The notes beneath the pieces were generated by a model. It ran no database searches. It was not told where the DNA came from and saw only the letters and a program-made list of their open reading frames with translations. The position numbers and the translations under genes are program-made. From a virus, in the IMG/VR virus record IMGVR_UViG_3300009432_000039, positions 1 to 23,348 of that record: DNA of 23,348 bases, one strand, 5' to 3'. Each line of letters begins with the position of its first letter. Positions within the stretch are counted from its first letter, which is position 1. Below are positions 6,947 to 13,687 of the stretch, piece after piece.

Positions 6947-7471
6947 ATGTCTGAGCCAAAAAAGTTTACCGCAGGCACGCTGCAAGAGTGGACCCGTGAA
7001 GACGAATACGCTTTTGGCTTATGGACGTTTAAATATGTATTGATTGGCCCAGCCAATAAAGAGATTCCATGCACGGCTGATGCGGGTTTGTTATCTGTCA
7101 TCTTGTCCAGTGTTGATTGCGCTGATTGGCAAGCAGGCAAGTACGCTTGGATGCTGATGCGTGAGCAAAGTGCTGAGCGTGTATTGGTTGATCGTGGCTA
7201 TGTCTACATTGAAGAAAACCCGCTGGACATTGACGGGCCAGTGGATCAGTTAAGTCATGCTGAAAAAGTATTGGCGGCCATTGAAAAGCGCATGGAAAGC
7301 CGTGTGTTATCCGATCATGAAAACTACTCCATTGATGGCCGTGCGTTAACCCGTATCCCCATCATGGACCTAAACAAACTGCGCAAACAATACGCATGGA
7401 AAGTTCACGAAGAAAAAGCCGGTCGCGGTGAGGTGAAACGTTTCACAGGTAAAAAGGTGCGTCTTAAATGA
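6947..7471 (+). CDS. Head-joining protein in the gpW position (two-domain)
   Basis: A 174-residue protein between large terminase and portal, exactly where lambda has gpW. The first half (1-95) looks like a compact beta domain (FTAGTLQEWTREDEYAF, WTFKYVLIGP, DWQAGKYAWMLMRE, VDRGYVYIEENP). The second half (about 100-165) is a helical module ending SDHENYSIDGRALTRIPIMDLNKLRKQY, of a kind found in gpW-like and similar head-completion proteins. Probable role: a beta adaptor fused to a small head-completion helix pair that seals the portal after packaging. Its stop overlaps the portal start (ATGA), so the two are coupled. The family is inferred from context and pattern, not from a close named homologue. 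Confidence 0.6.
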   Translation: MSEPKKFTAGTLQEWTREDEYAFGLWTFKYVLIGPANKEIPCTADAGLLSVILSSVDCADWQAGKYAWMLMREQSAERVLVDRGYVYIEENPLDIDGPVDQLSHAEKVLAAIEKRMESRVLSDHENYSIDGRALTRIPIMDLNKLRKQYAWKVHEEKAGRGEVKRFTGKKVRLK

Positions 7472-8970
7472 AATTTAGCAATCCGTTTAAGCGTAACGTT
7501 TCAGGTGAAACGAAAGCAGAAACAAAACAAAGGCGCCATCGTAATCATCGTGATCATGTACGTTATGCTGCTGCACAAAAAAACGATGTGGCTTCAACCT
7601 TGTTTGATGGCGGAACATTGTCACCAGATGAATCATTGCGCCGTGACCTAGAAGGCTTGCGGGCCGCCAGTCGTAAGGCCGGTGAAGATAACGGTTATAT
7701 GAAACGTTATCTGGGCCAAGTGCAAACTCATATCGTGGGTGAAACGGGGTTTAAATTTCAAAGCCGCGTTAAGTTTGCTGATGGTTCGTTTGATAAAAAA
7801 ACAAACAAGATTATCGAAGCGGCATATAAAGAATGGAGCAAAAAAGGCAGTTGTGAAATCAGCGGTAAGCTAAGCCGCGCAGCCCTTGAAGAGTTGATTG
7901 TCAAAACGGTTTCGCAAGATGGCGATGTAATTATTCGGCATATCTACGATTCAAATAATAAGTATGGCTATTCGGTTCAAATCATTGAATCAGATTATCT
8001 TGATACCACACTCAATACCGTTTTAAAAAATGGTAACCAAATAAAAATGAGCGTGGAGCAAGATGGCTTTGGGCGGCCCATCGCGTATCACTTGTTAACC
8101 AGTCACCCTGGTGATTCGGTGTGGTCTTACAATGGCCGTAAATATATGCGAATCCCTGCGGATGAAATCACCTTGGCATTCCCAGTTTGGCGCCCTGGTC
8201 AAACCCGTGGTGTGCCATGGGCTCATGCGGCTTTGTTGGATTTGCATCATATTAATGAGTATCGCGGATCGGCTCAGGTGCAAGCTCGGCGGGCATCTGA
8301 AAACATGCTTATTTATGAGCGTGACCCTGAGCAAGAAGTTAGTGAAGACTATGAAGACGAGGGTGAAGTATTAGAAGAGCGTGAAGGGTTTTCTAGTGTG
8401 GCCCCGCAAGGTTACAAAGTACGAGAAACCAATTTCAGTACTTCAAATACCGCATTGCCTGAATTTCAAAAAGCCAATTTACGATCAGCCAGTTCGGCCA
8501 TGGATGTGAATTATAATGTGCTGGGTAACGATGCTGAAGGGGTAAGTTTTTCTACTTTACGCCAAGGTGTGCTTGAAGATCGAGATCACTGGAAACGTAA
8601 GCAGCGCTGGACGATTGAAGAGGTCTGTGAAGATATTTATTCACGTTGGCTTTCCATTGCTTTATTGAAAGGGGCGATCAAGGGTTTAAGTGCATCTGAT
8701 AAAACCCACTTATGTCAGCCTTATTTTCAGGGTCGTCGTTGGCAATGGGTTGATCCATTAAAAGACGAGCAGGCAGCAGGCGAGGCCAAAAAGAATTTTA
8801 ATGGTGACCCCATACAAATGCTTAATGATAAGGGTTTGGATTTAGACGAAACCGTTGAAAGCTGGACCCGCTACTTGGATGCCATGGAGCCCATCATGGA
8901 GCGGGCCAATAAATTAAACGGGTTGACCGATACGCCCCCGACAACAACAGATAAAGAAGCCGCTCAATAG
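7468..8970 (+). CDS. Portal protein, lambda gpB family
   Basis: A 500-residue lambda-family portal that would form the dodecameric vertex ring for DNA passage. Recognisable segments include LRRDLEGLRAASRKAGEDNG with YMKRYLGQVQTHIVGETGF near the N-terminus, the stem/wing core with IIESDYLD, EQDGFGRPIAYHLL, and the signature WRPGQTRGVPWAHAALLDLH followed by RGSAQVQARRASENML. An acidic loop (about 285-305) and a DVNYNVLGND.GVSFSTLRQG segment follow. The start is a 4-nt overlap with the upstream gene. The stop codon lies within the loop-to-stem of an intrinsic terminator at 8957-8981, so expression of the next gene depends on read-through. Confidence 0.9.
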   Translation: MKFSNPFKRNVSGETKAETKQRRHRNHRDHVRYAAAQKNDVASTLFDGGTLSPDESLRRDLEGLRAASRKAGEDNGYMKRYLGQVQTHIVGETGFKFQSRVKFADGSFDKKTNKIIEAAYKEWSKKGSCEISGKLSRAALEELIVKTVSQDGDVIIRHIYDSNNKYGYSVQIIESDYLDTTLNTVLKNGNQIKMSVEQDGFGRPIAYHLLTSHPGDSVWSYNGRKYMRIPADEITLAFPVWRPGQTRGVPWAHAALLDLHHINEYRGSAQVQARRASENMLIYERDPEQEVSEDYEDEGEVLEEREGFSSVAPQGYKVRETNFSTSNTALPEFQKANLRSASSAMDVNYNVLGNDAEGVSFSTLRQGVLEDRDHWKRKQRWTIEEVCEDIYSRWLSIALLKGAIKGLSASDKTHLCQPYFQGRRWQWVDPLKDEQAAGEAKKNFNGDPIQMLNDKGLDLDETVESWTRYLDAMEPIMERANKLNGLTDTPPTTTDKEAAQ

Positions 8971-8981
8971 CGGCTTTTTTT
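8957..8981 (+). terminator. Intrinsic terminator overlapping the portal stop codon
   Basis: AAGCCGC (8957-8963) pairs perfectly with GCGGCTT (8970-8976) across a 6-nt loop, and the T-tract runs to 8981. The portal stop codon is inside the hairpin. It lies in the middle of the late operon, 20 nt before the protease-capsid gene. Confidence 0.8.
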
Positions 8982-9000
8982 ATGCCTAAAGGAAAGTTAA

Positions 9001-10857
9001 ATGCCTAAAAATATTTTAGAGCAAATACAGCGTGACGGCCTTGATGTTCAGCAGCGCGAGGCCACGGTCAATGTTGAGTCTGTCAACGTTGAAGATCGTA
9101 CTGCTGAGTTTTCATTCTCTTCAGAATATGAAGTATCACGCTGGTATGGCGTAGAAGTGTTAGGTCATAAAGCCGATGAAGTGGATTTAACCCGTCTAAA
9201 TAACGGCGGTGCATTTTTGAATATGCACAACCCATACGATCAGCGCGGTGCGGTTGTTAAAGCATGGCTGGGTTCTGATTCGCGCTGTTATTGCATTGTT
9301 AAATTCAGTCGCAGTGAGCTAGGTGAAGAGCTGCTACAAGATTTTGCGGATGGTATTCGCACACAAGTTTCTGTTGGTTACCGGATTCATGAAATGGTTC
9401 TGGAACGTCAGGAAGGTGATACGGAATATTACCGTGCTACCAAGTGGGAGCCGACAGAAGTCAGCTCTGTATCCATTGCAGCGGACCCCTCAGTTGGGTC
9501 TGGGCGCTCAGCTGAGCATCAGTCCCAAGAAGCTGCACCCAATAAAACCCTTAACCCTGTCATTATTAAACGAGGAATGTCCGCTATGGATACCAATGAA
9601 GAAACAAACGAGCTACCAGTAGAAGGCCAGCGTGCTGCTGAAAAAGCACCAGCAGCTAAACCAGCGCCACACGTACAAGTTGTATCTGAAGCGCGTTCAG
9701 ACGCAGCTGAAATTGCAAAAACCGCTGCTGAATACGGTGCTGCTGAACTGGGCAATGAATACATAGCATTAGAGCGCTCACATGAAGAATTCAAAGGCGC
9801 ATTGCTAAAGCAGCTACAAACAAAACGCTCAGCCGGTAAAGACAACAAAGATATGTCCACGGCATTGCACCTTGATCTGCCTGAAAAAGAATTGCGCGAT
9901 TATTCATTAATGAATGTGGTGCGCGGTTTATCAAATGGCAATCTTAAAAAGTACGCGCCACTTGAATATGAAATTTCAAACGCCATGGCCGAACGTGCAG
10001 ACAAAGATGCTCACGGTATCTTTGTTCCCCATGAAGTACTGGGCCACGGTATGCGTTCCATGAATACCGGTGTTGCAGGCAAAGGCCAAGAAATGGTGCC
10101 CACTGATTTAATGGGCGGTGAGTTCATTGAAGCCTTACGTCAAAACGCTGTGTTAGGTGGTATGGGCGCGCGATTCTTAACGGGCTTGCAAGGCAATGTG
10201 GATATCCCTAAGCAAACAGGATCGGCCACGTTCTATTGGTTAAACGAAGACGAAGACGTAACTGATAGTGATTTGGCGCTGGCCACAGTGCAAATGACAC
10301 CTCGCACGGTAGCGGGTTCGGTTGCGATCACTCGCCGCATGATGATGCAAACCGGCGGTGGCATTGAAAGCCTGGTACGTGGTGATCTGTTAACCGGCTT
10401 GGCTTCAGCCATGGATGCTGAAGGTTTAGCCACCATTCTGGCAGCCGCTGGTGTAGGCGCGGTTGATATGACAGGTGGCATTGATTGGGCCAAGGTTGTT
10501 GAATTTGAATCTGATGTAGGTGAGTCAAATTACACAGGCGAAATGCTGCATTATTTAGCGCGTGCCTCAATGATCGGCAAAATGAAAACCACGGTCAAAG
10601 CAGCAGGCACCGCTGAATTCTTAGCAGAAAACGGCCAGTGCAATGGTTATCCAATCACCCGTCATAACGGTGTGCCAGCAAACGATTTATTGTTTGGTGA
10701 CTTCAGTAACCTTATGTATGGCCTATGGGGTACGGTTGATTTAAGCATTGATAAATCAACCAAGGCGGCTTCTGGTGGCACGGTGTTGCGTGTATTCCAA
10801 GATGCCGATACAGCCATTCGCCATGAGGCTGCGTTTAGCTATGGCAATACCCCTTAA
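9001..10857 (+). CDS. Fused prohead protease - major capsid protein (HK97 type)
   Basis: One 618-residue frame carries two head functions. Residues 1-175 are an HK97-type prohead serine protease: LNMHNP (His76), SRCYCIVKFSRS, QVSVGY (Ser124) and EPTEVSSVSIAADP (Glu153 region) give the expected His/Ser/Glu set. Residues about 195-285 are a charged, Ala/Glu/Lys-rich helical segment resembling a scaffold or delta domain. From about 290 to the end is an HK97-fold major capsid protein (FVPHEVLG, VDIPKQTGSATFYWLNEDEDV, AGSVAITRRMMMQT, GYPITRHNGVP, FGDFSNLMYGLWG). A strong internal ribosome binding site lies between the domains. SD AAGGA precedes the annotated start. The fusion itself is directly visible; how it is matured is inference. 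Confidence 0.88.
   Translation: MPKNILEQIQRDGLDVQQREATVNVESVNVEDRTAEFSFSSEYEVSRWYGVEVLGHKADEVDLTRLNNGGAFLNMHNPYDQRGAVVKAWLGSDSRCYCIVKFSRSELGEELLQDFADGIRTQVSVGYRIHEMVLERQEGDTEYYRATKWEPTEVSSVSIAADPSVGSGRSAEHQSQEAAPNKTLNPVIIKRGMSAMDTNEETNELPVEGQRAAEKAPAAKPAPHVQVVSEARSDAAEIAKTAAEYGAAELGNEYIALERSHEEFKGALLKQLQTKRSAGKDNKDMSTALHLDLPEKELRDYSLMNVVRGLSNGNLKKYAPLEYEISNAMAERADKDAHGIFVPHEVLGHGMRSMNTGVAGKGQEMVPTDLMGGEFIEALRQNAVLGGMGARFLTGLQGNVDIPKQTGSATFYWLNEDEDVTDSDLALATVQMTPRTVAGSVAITRRMMMQTGGGIESLVRGDLLTGLASAMDAEGLATILAAAGVGAVDMTGGIDWAKVVEFESDVGESNYTGEMLHYLARASMIGKMKTTVKAAGTAEFLAENGQCNGYPITRHNGVPANDLLFGDFSNLMYGLWGTVDLSIDKSTKAASGGTVLRVFQDADTAIRHEAAFSYGNTP
9572..9588 (+). promoter_or_regulatory. Internal ribosome binding site and in-frame ATG for separate capsid synthesis
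   Basis: GAGGA at 9572-9576 lies 9 nt before an in-frame ATG at 9586 (protein starting MDTNEETN), exactly at the boundary between the protease and the scaffold/capsid part. Initiation here would yield a 423-residue scaffold-capsid precursor from the same frame, comparable in logic to the nested lambda C/Nu3 pair. An ATG at 9577 is too close to the SD to use it. Confidence 0.6.
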
Positions 10858-10878
10858 TTGATTGATTAAGGTTTAACA

Positions 10879-10904
10879 AAGCAGGCCATGCGCCTGCTTT
10901 TTTT
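10879..10904 (+). terminator. Intrinsic terminator downstream of the capsid gene
   Basis: AAGCAGG (10879-10885) pairs with CCTGCTT (10893-10899) across a 7-nt loop, and a T-tract runs to 10904. It sits 22 nt after the capsid stop codon and upstream of the FI-slot gene, inside the late operon. Confidence 0.8.
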
Positions 10905-10938
10905 GTGTCTAAATATTTTAAATGTGAGGAATTAGCCC

Positions 10939-11190
10939 ATGGCTAAGGAACATGTAGTTGTAAAAATTACCCGTGGTTTTCGCTATAACGGCAAGCCAGT
11001 GCTGCCAGCTAAAGCGGATGAAAAAGGCAAGGTGGAAGATAAAGTGATCAAGCTGGAAAAGCGCTTTGCTTTGCAGCTTGAAGCGGCGTCCAAGGTTGAA
11101 ATTTGCCTTGATCAAAAAACCAAAACAAACACTGAGCTGCCAAAGCGTGACGGTGTGGATGAAGAAATGGAAAAGCTAGCTAAAGGCTAG
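10939..11190 (+). CDS. Small phage protein in the FI position (DUF7210-like, tentative)
   Basis: An 83-residue charged protein with a beta-rich start (VVVKITRGFRYNGKPVLP) and a helical, lysine/glutamate-rich remainder ending DGVDEEMEKLAKG. The opening resembles small head-region proteins that share the pattern V-x-I-x-RG-x-x-YNG (DUF7210-like). I would not claim more than that. GAGGA at 10926-10930 gives a good ribosome binding site for the ATG. It follows the capsid terminator and precedes the FII-like gene, the place of lambda FI, so a role in packaging or head completion is likely by position only. Confidence 0.55.
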   Translation: MAKEHVVVKITRGFRYNGKPVLPAKADEKGKVEDKVIKLEKRFALQLEAASKVEICLDQKTKTNTELPKRDGVDEEMEKLAKG

Positions 11191-11206
11191 GCTTTGGAGA
11201 AATTAA

Positions 11207-11482
11207 ATGTCCTTCCAAGATGATCTGGCTAACGATCTAGCCGCTGTGTTTTATGACGATTTTAAAACTCAAGCCTTAATAATGGGCCAGACCGTGGAGG
11301 GGCATTTAAGCCATTCGGATTCGGGCTTTGGTGTGGATGCCAAAGTGTATGTGTTTGATGGTAGAGCCATTGATTTAAAAGATGTGCGCCGTGGTGATCA
11401 GGTAACCATAGCCGCTGAAATTTATACTGTTGTTCGCCCTGATTATTTTGGTGAGCGTATTCACTTAACACTGGATAAATAA
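11207..11482 (+). CDS. Head-tail joining protein, FII-like
   Basis: A 91-residue protein. The C-terminal half (VRRGDQVTIAAEIYTVVRP...GERIHLTLDK) follows the lambda gpFII pattern (LRRGDTLTIGEENFWVDRV...), and the N-terminal helix FQDDLANDLAAVFYDDF matches the start of these connectors. It would attach to the completed head and form the docking surface for the tail. GGAG lies upstream of the ATG. It is shorter than lambda FII (117 residues), mostly at the C-terminal end. Confidence 0.65.
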   Translation: MSFQDDLANDLAAVFYDDFKTQALIMGQTVEGHLSHSDSGFGVDAKVYVFDGRAIDLKDVRRGDQVTIAAEIYTVVRPDYFGERIHLTLDK

Positions 11483-11496
11483 AACAGGGGTTCATC

Positions 11497-12093
11497 ATGC
11501 TTGGCATTGATAAACGCCATTTAAAACTAGAAATAGCAAAGCAGCGTAAATATTTAAACGCGCTAGGTGGTGTGGATGTTAAACGCGCGCAAAGTGCGGC
11601 GCTTAATAAAACCGCCAAAAAAGTGAAGTCTGGCACAGCAAAGGCCACAGCGTCTAAAACCCAATTGCCGCAAAAGCACTTCAGAAAGAAAATGAAAATC
11701 AAGAATGCCAATGCCAAGACCCAACTGGCAAATATTAAGATAAGTACAACTGGCATTCCATTGTCTCAGTTAAATCCGAAGGTGGTGCCTGGTGGTGTGC
11801 AAGCGGGCAAGTATTTAGTGCCTGATGGTTTTATTGCTACGACAACACGCAGCCCAAAGGGCAGTGTTCGTGGTCGCCAGAACCCTGGTATTGGTTTAAT
11901 TGGTAAAACCCATGTGTTCAAGCGTAAGACACAAAAGCGTTACAAGTTAAAAATGCAAGAGGTGAATATTCGCCCAGACATTACACGGCAAGTTAAGCGC
12001 GAAGCCAGTCACGCCATGAGCCGCTACGCAGCCGATTATTTATTGCACGAATATAAATGGCGCATAGAAAAGAAATTACAACGGATTAAATAA
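11497..12093 (+). CDS. Minor tail protein Z-like
   Basis: A very basic 198-residue protein (many Lys/Arg) with an N-terminal helical region (AQSAALNKTAKKVKSGTAKATASKTQLPQKHFRKKMKI, quoted in fragments: residues 32-66) followed by short beta stretches and a HVFKRKTQKRYKLKMQEVNI-type barrel motif. The pattern of an Ala/Ser/Lys helix, a basic region and a C-terminal SHAMSRYAADYLLHEYKWR helix corresponds to lambda gpZ, a tail-completion connector protein. Its position between FII and U agrees. SD AGGGG precedes the ATG. The stop TAA overlaps the start of the next gene (TAATG). Confidence 0.75.
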   Translation: MLGIDKRHLKLEIAKQRKYLNALGGVDVKRAQSAALNKTAKKVKSGTAKATASKTQLPQKHFRKKMKIKNANAKTQLANIKISTTGIPLSQLNPKVVPGGVQAGKYLVPDGFIATTTRSPKGSVRGRQNPGIGLIGKTHVFKRKTQKRYKLKMQEVNIRPDITRQVKREASHAMSRYAADYLLHEYKWRIEKKLQRIK

Positions 12094-12488
12094 TGGCCAC
12101 ACGCAAGCAAATACGAGAGGCCGCCGTTGCTGCCATAAGCGCAATATTTACCCGTTGCGAACCGTACAATTTAGCCAGTGTAGATGAACGTGATTTTCCA
12201 CTGGCCATGGCCTACATCGAAGCGGGTGAAACCACGGGTGATCATGATGCGGGTTATGAAAGTGAGTCCCTGCTGATTATTGAGTGCTGGGATAAAGATT
12301 CACAAAACATAGATTCAAAACTGGATTTGCTTGCGAACCAAGTGAATGCAGAACTAGAAAAAGATGAAACCTTGGGTGGTCTGTTAGATGGCTTAACCCG
12401 CAACGGATTTTCAATTGAGCGCGACCCAGAAAGTTTTACTGGCTCAATCGCGTTAACTTTTATTATTCATTATCAAGATGAGGATTAA
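12093..12488 (+). CDS. Tail terminator protein, gpU-like
   Basis: A 131-residue protein matching the lambda gpU pattern: an N-terminal helix (TRKQIREAAVAAISAIF), DERDFPLAMAYIEAGETTGD, a central strand LLIIECWDKD, a helix LDLLANQVNAELEKDETLGGLLDGL, and a final strand pair RDPESFTGSIALTFIIHYQ. In lambda, gpU forms the hexameric ring that stops tail tube growth and joins the head connector. It overlaps Z by one base and is followed within 4 nt by the tail tube gene, so the three are probably translationally coupled. Confidence 0.75.
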   Translation: MATRKQIREAAVAAISAIFTRCEPYNLASVDERDFPLAMAYIEAGETTGDHDAGYESESLLIIECWDKDSQNIDSKLDLLANQVNAELEKDETLGGLLDGLTRNGFSIERDPESFTGSIALTFIIHYQDED

Positions 12489-12491
12489 ATA

Positions 12492-12920
12492 ATGAGCCTA
12501 GGTCGTCATGTAGGGTTGCAGCGTTTTGACACAAATAGTGCAGAGCCAGACAAATTTGAAGAGGTATCGGATGCTGTTGAGCTTTCTGGTACAGAAATGT
12601 CGGCTGATACCGTGGAAGATACACCATACGGTACAGCAGAATCGGATTTCCGTACTTATGATTATGGTTTGAAAGACGCTGGTGAAACCACGATTACTGC
12701 TACTTATAAAAGCGGTAATGCTCAGGTTGATGCATTGGTTGATGCATTCCATAACAGCACAATAGAAAAACTGCGTTTTGTGTTTCCTTCTGACATTGGT
12801 GTCAATTGGGCGTGTGATGCGTTGATCACATCAGTTGGTGTACCTATGGGTAAGGGTGAAAAGCTTCGCCGTACAATTACGGTTAAATGGAGCGGTGAGC
12901 CAGTAGAGAGTGCTTCTTAA
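12492..12920 (+). CDS. Major tail tube protein, gpV-like
   Basis: A 142-residue all-beta protein. Features typical of siphophage tail tube proteins are EEVSDAVELSGTEMSADTVEDT near the N-terminus, a central FRTYDYGLKDAGETTITATYKSG hairpin (residues 53-75), then LVDAFHNSTIEKLRFVFP and DALITSVGVPMGKGEKLRRTITVKWSGEP at the end. Hexameric rings of it would stack into the tail. GAGGA precedes the ATG. Lambda V carries an extra Ig-like C-terminal domain; this protein ends without one. An intrinsic terminator starts 26 nt after its stop codon. Confidence 0.78.
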   Translation: MSLGRHVGLQRFDTNSAEPDKFEEVSDAVELSGTEMSADTVEDTPYGTAESDFRTYDYGLKDAGETTITATYKSGNAQVDALVDAFHNSTIEKLRFVFPSDIGVNWACDALITSVGVPMGKGEKLRRTITVKWSGEPVESAS

Positions 12921-13376
12921 ATGAAATTCTTTTTTAGTAAATGTAAGGCGCTCTTGTTAGCGCCTTTTTTGTGTCTGATCGGTGTCACGCTCAATGGTCG
13001 TGCATCGTTTTATAGCTTTGCTAAAAGCAAGCAAATTGGTCCTTGGCTGTTGCTTGAATTAAGCGCAGCGGATCGTGAAAAGCTGCGTGAGCTAGCCGTT
13101 GAGGTATCGGCCATTGTGGATGATACGGATCGTGCACGGCGTTGGGCATATATGAAAATGCTGGTCATTGCATCGTGCGCCGTAAATAAGCGCGGATGGT
13201 ATTTATATGACCCATTAAATAAACACCATTTAAATACCGTGGCCGATATGCCGGACCGCTTAATTGAGCAAGCACTTGAAGCTATTGACGAGCTTAGCGC
13301 CATGCCGTGGCTGCGCCCACCAAGGCCAGAAATCCAACACGAAGATGAAACAGGTGGGGCAAACACAAACCCCTAG
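12921..13376 (+). CDS. Tail assembly chaperone, gpG-like (first frame of a frameshift pair)
   Basis: A 151-residue frame in the lambda G position between tail tube and tape measure. The conserved-looking part begins at TLNGRASFYSFAKSKQIGPWLLLELSAADREKLRELA and continues as a helical domain rich in charged residues (about 24-125), ending in a Pro/Glu-rich tail. The start is doubtful. The ATG directly abuts the V stop, but its first 17 codons run across an intrinsic terminator and give an odd hydrophobic stretch. A TTG at 12969 would skip it. The frame ends TAG directly after a candidate slippery heptamer. G-type chaperones coat the tape measure during tail assembly and must be absent from the mature tail. 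Confidence 0.7.
   Translation: MKFFFSKCKALLLAPFLCLIGVTLNGRASFYSFAKSKQIGPWLLLELSAADREKLRELAVEVSAIVDDTDRARRWAYMKMLVIASCAVNKRGWYLYDPLNKHHLNTVADMPDRLIEQALEAIDELSAMPWLRPPRPEIQHEDETGGANTNP
12946..12970 (+). terminator. Intrinsic terminator after the tail tube gene, inside the gpG-like frame
   Basis: AGGCGCT (12946-12952) pairs with AGCGCCT (12959-12965) around a 6-nt loop, and Ts continue to 12970. It lies just downstream of the tail tube stop and inside the beginning of the G frame. The T-tract is followed by GTGTCT, as is the terminator after the capsid gene. Confidence 0.78.
13367..13373 (+). other. Candidate -1 ribosomal slippery site A AAC CCC
   Basis: In the G frame the codons read A AAC CCC TAG, a perfect X XXY YYZ heptamer placed immediately before the stop codon. 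The -1 frame is open from 13349 through the slip and continues to 13687, where it encodes the T-like domain. Lambda G/GT uses the same strategy with a different heptamer (GGGAAAG). A GC-rich stretch at about 13376-13415 could form a stimulatory structure. Confidence 0.6.
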
Positions 13377-13687
13377 CAGGCCAGCACGCGCGGCGCTTTG
13401 CCTTTCGATTGGCGGCCATGACAGGCACATGGGATGTGGATGCCATGTTGGCTGATATGCCCGCCAAACTATATGCGCAATGGGAACAATTTTTTCAACT
13501 TGAGCCCTGGGGGGCCATGGTTGAAGAGCTGCGCATAGGGCAACAATGCGCGTTGCTGGCCAATATCAATTCAACAAAGTCTCGCTTCAAACCTGAAGAC
13601 TTTTTGACCACGGTTGAATACAACAAACCTCAGCAATCTCCAGAAGAAATGCTGGCTGTGTTGCGCGGTGTGACGAGTAAAAAATAA
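13373..13687 (+). CDS. Tail assembly chaperone T-like domain, made by -1 frameshift (GT fusion)
   Basis: The -1 frame continues from the slippery site as LAGQHARRFAFRLAAMTG and then TWDVDAMLADMPAKLYAQWEQFFQLEPWG, a DUF4035/gpT-like pattern (RLA...G...M....F.EW..F..LEPWG). The rest is helical and ends LAVLRGVTSKK. It has no good independent start: the best in-frame codons are TTG 13409 and ATG 13418, without a clear ribosome binding site, and the conserved residues begin upstream of both. That argues for production only as a G-T fusion of about 255 residues that links the tape measure to tail tube subunits. The stop TAA overlaps the tape measure start. Confidence 0.7.
   Translation, partial: LAGQHARRFAFRLAAMTGTWDVDAMLADMPAKLYAQWEQFFQLEPWGAMVEELRIGQQCALLANINSTKSRFKPEDFLTTVEYNKPQQSPEEMLAVLRGVTSKK

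Noticed and set aside
11262-11756. A 164-codon open frame on the minus strand
   Set aside because: It lies fully across the FII-like and Z-like genes, which have phage homology and ribosome binding sites. Its translation is low-complexity and hydrophobic, as expected from the antisense of lysine-rich genes.
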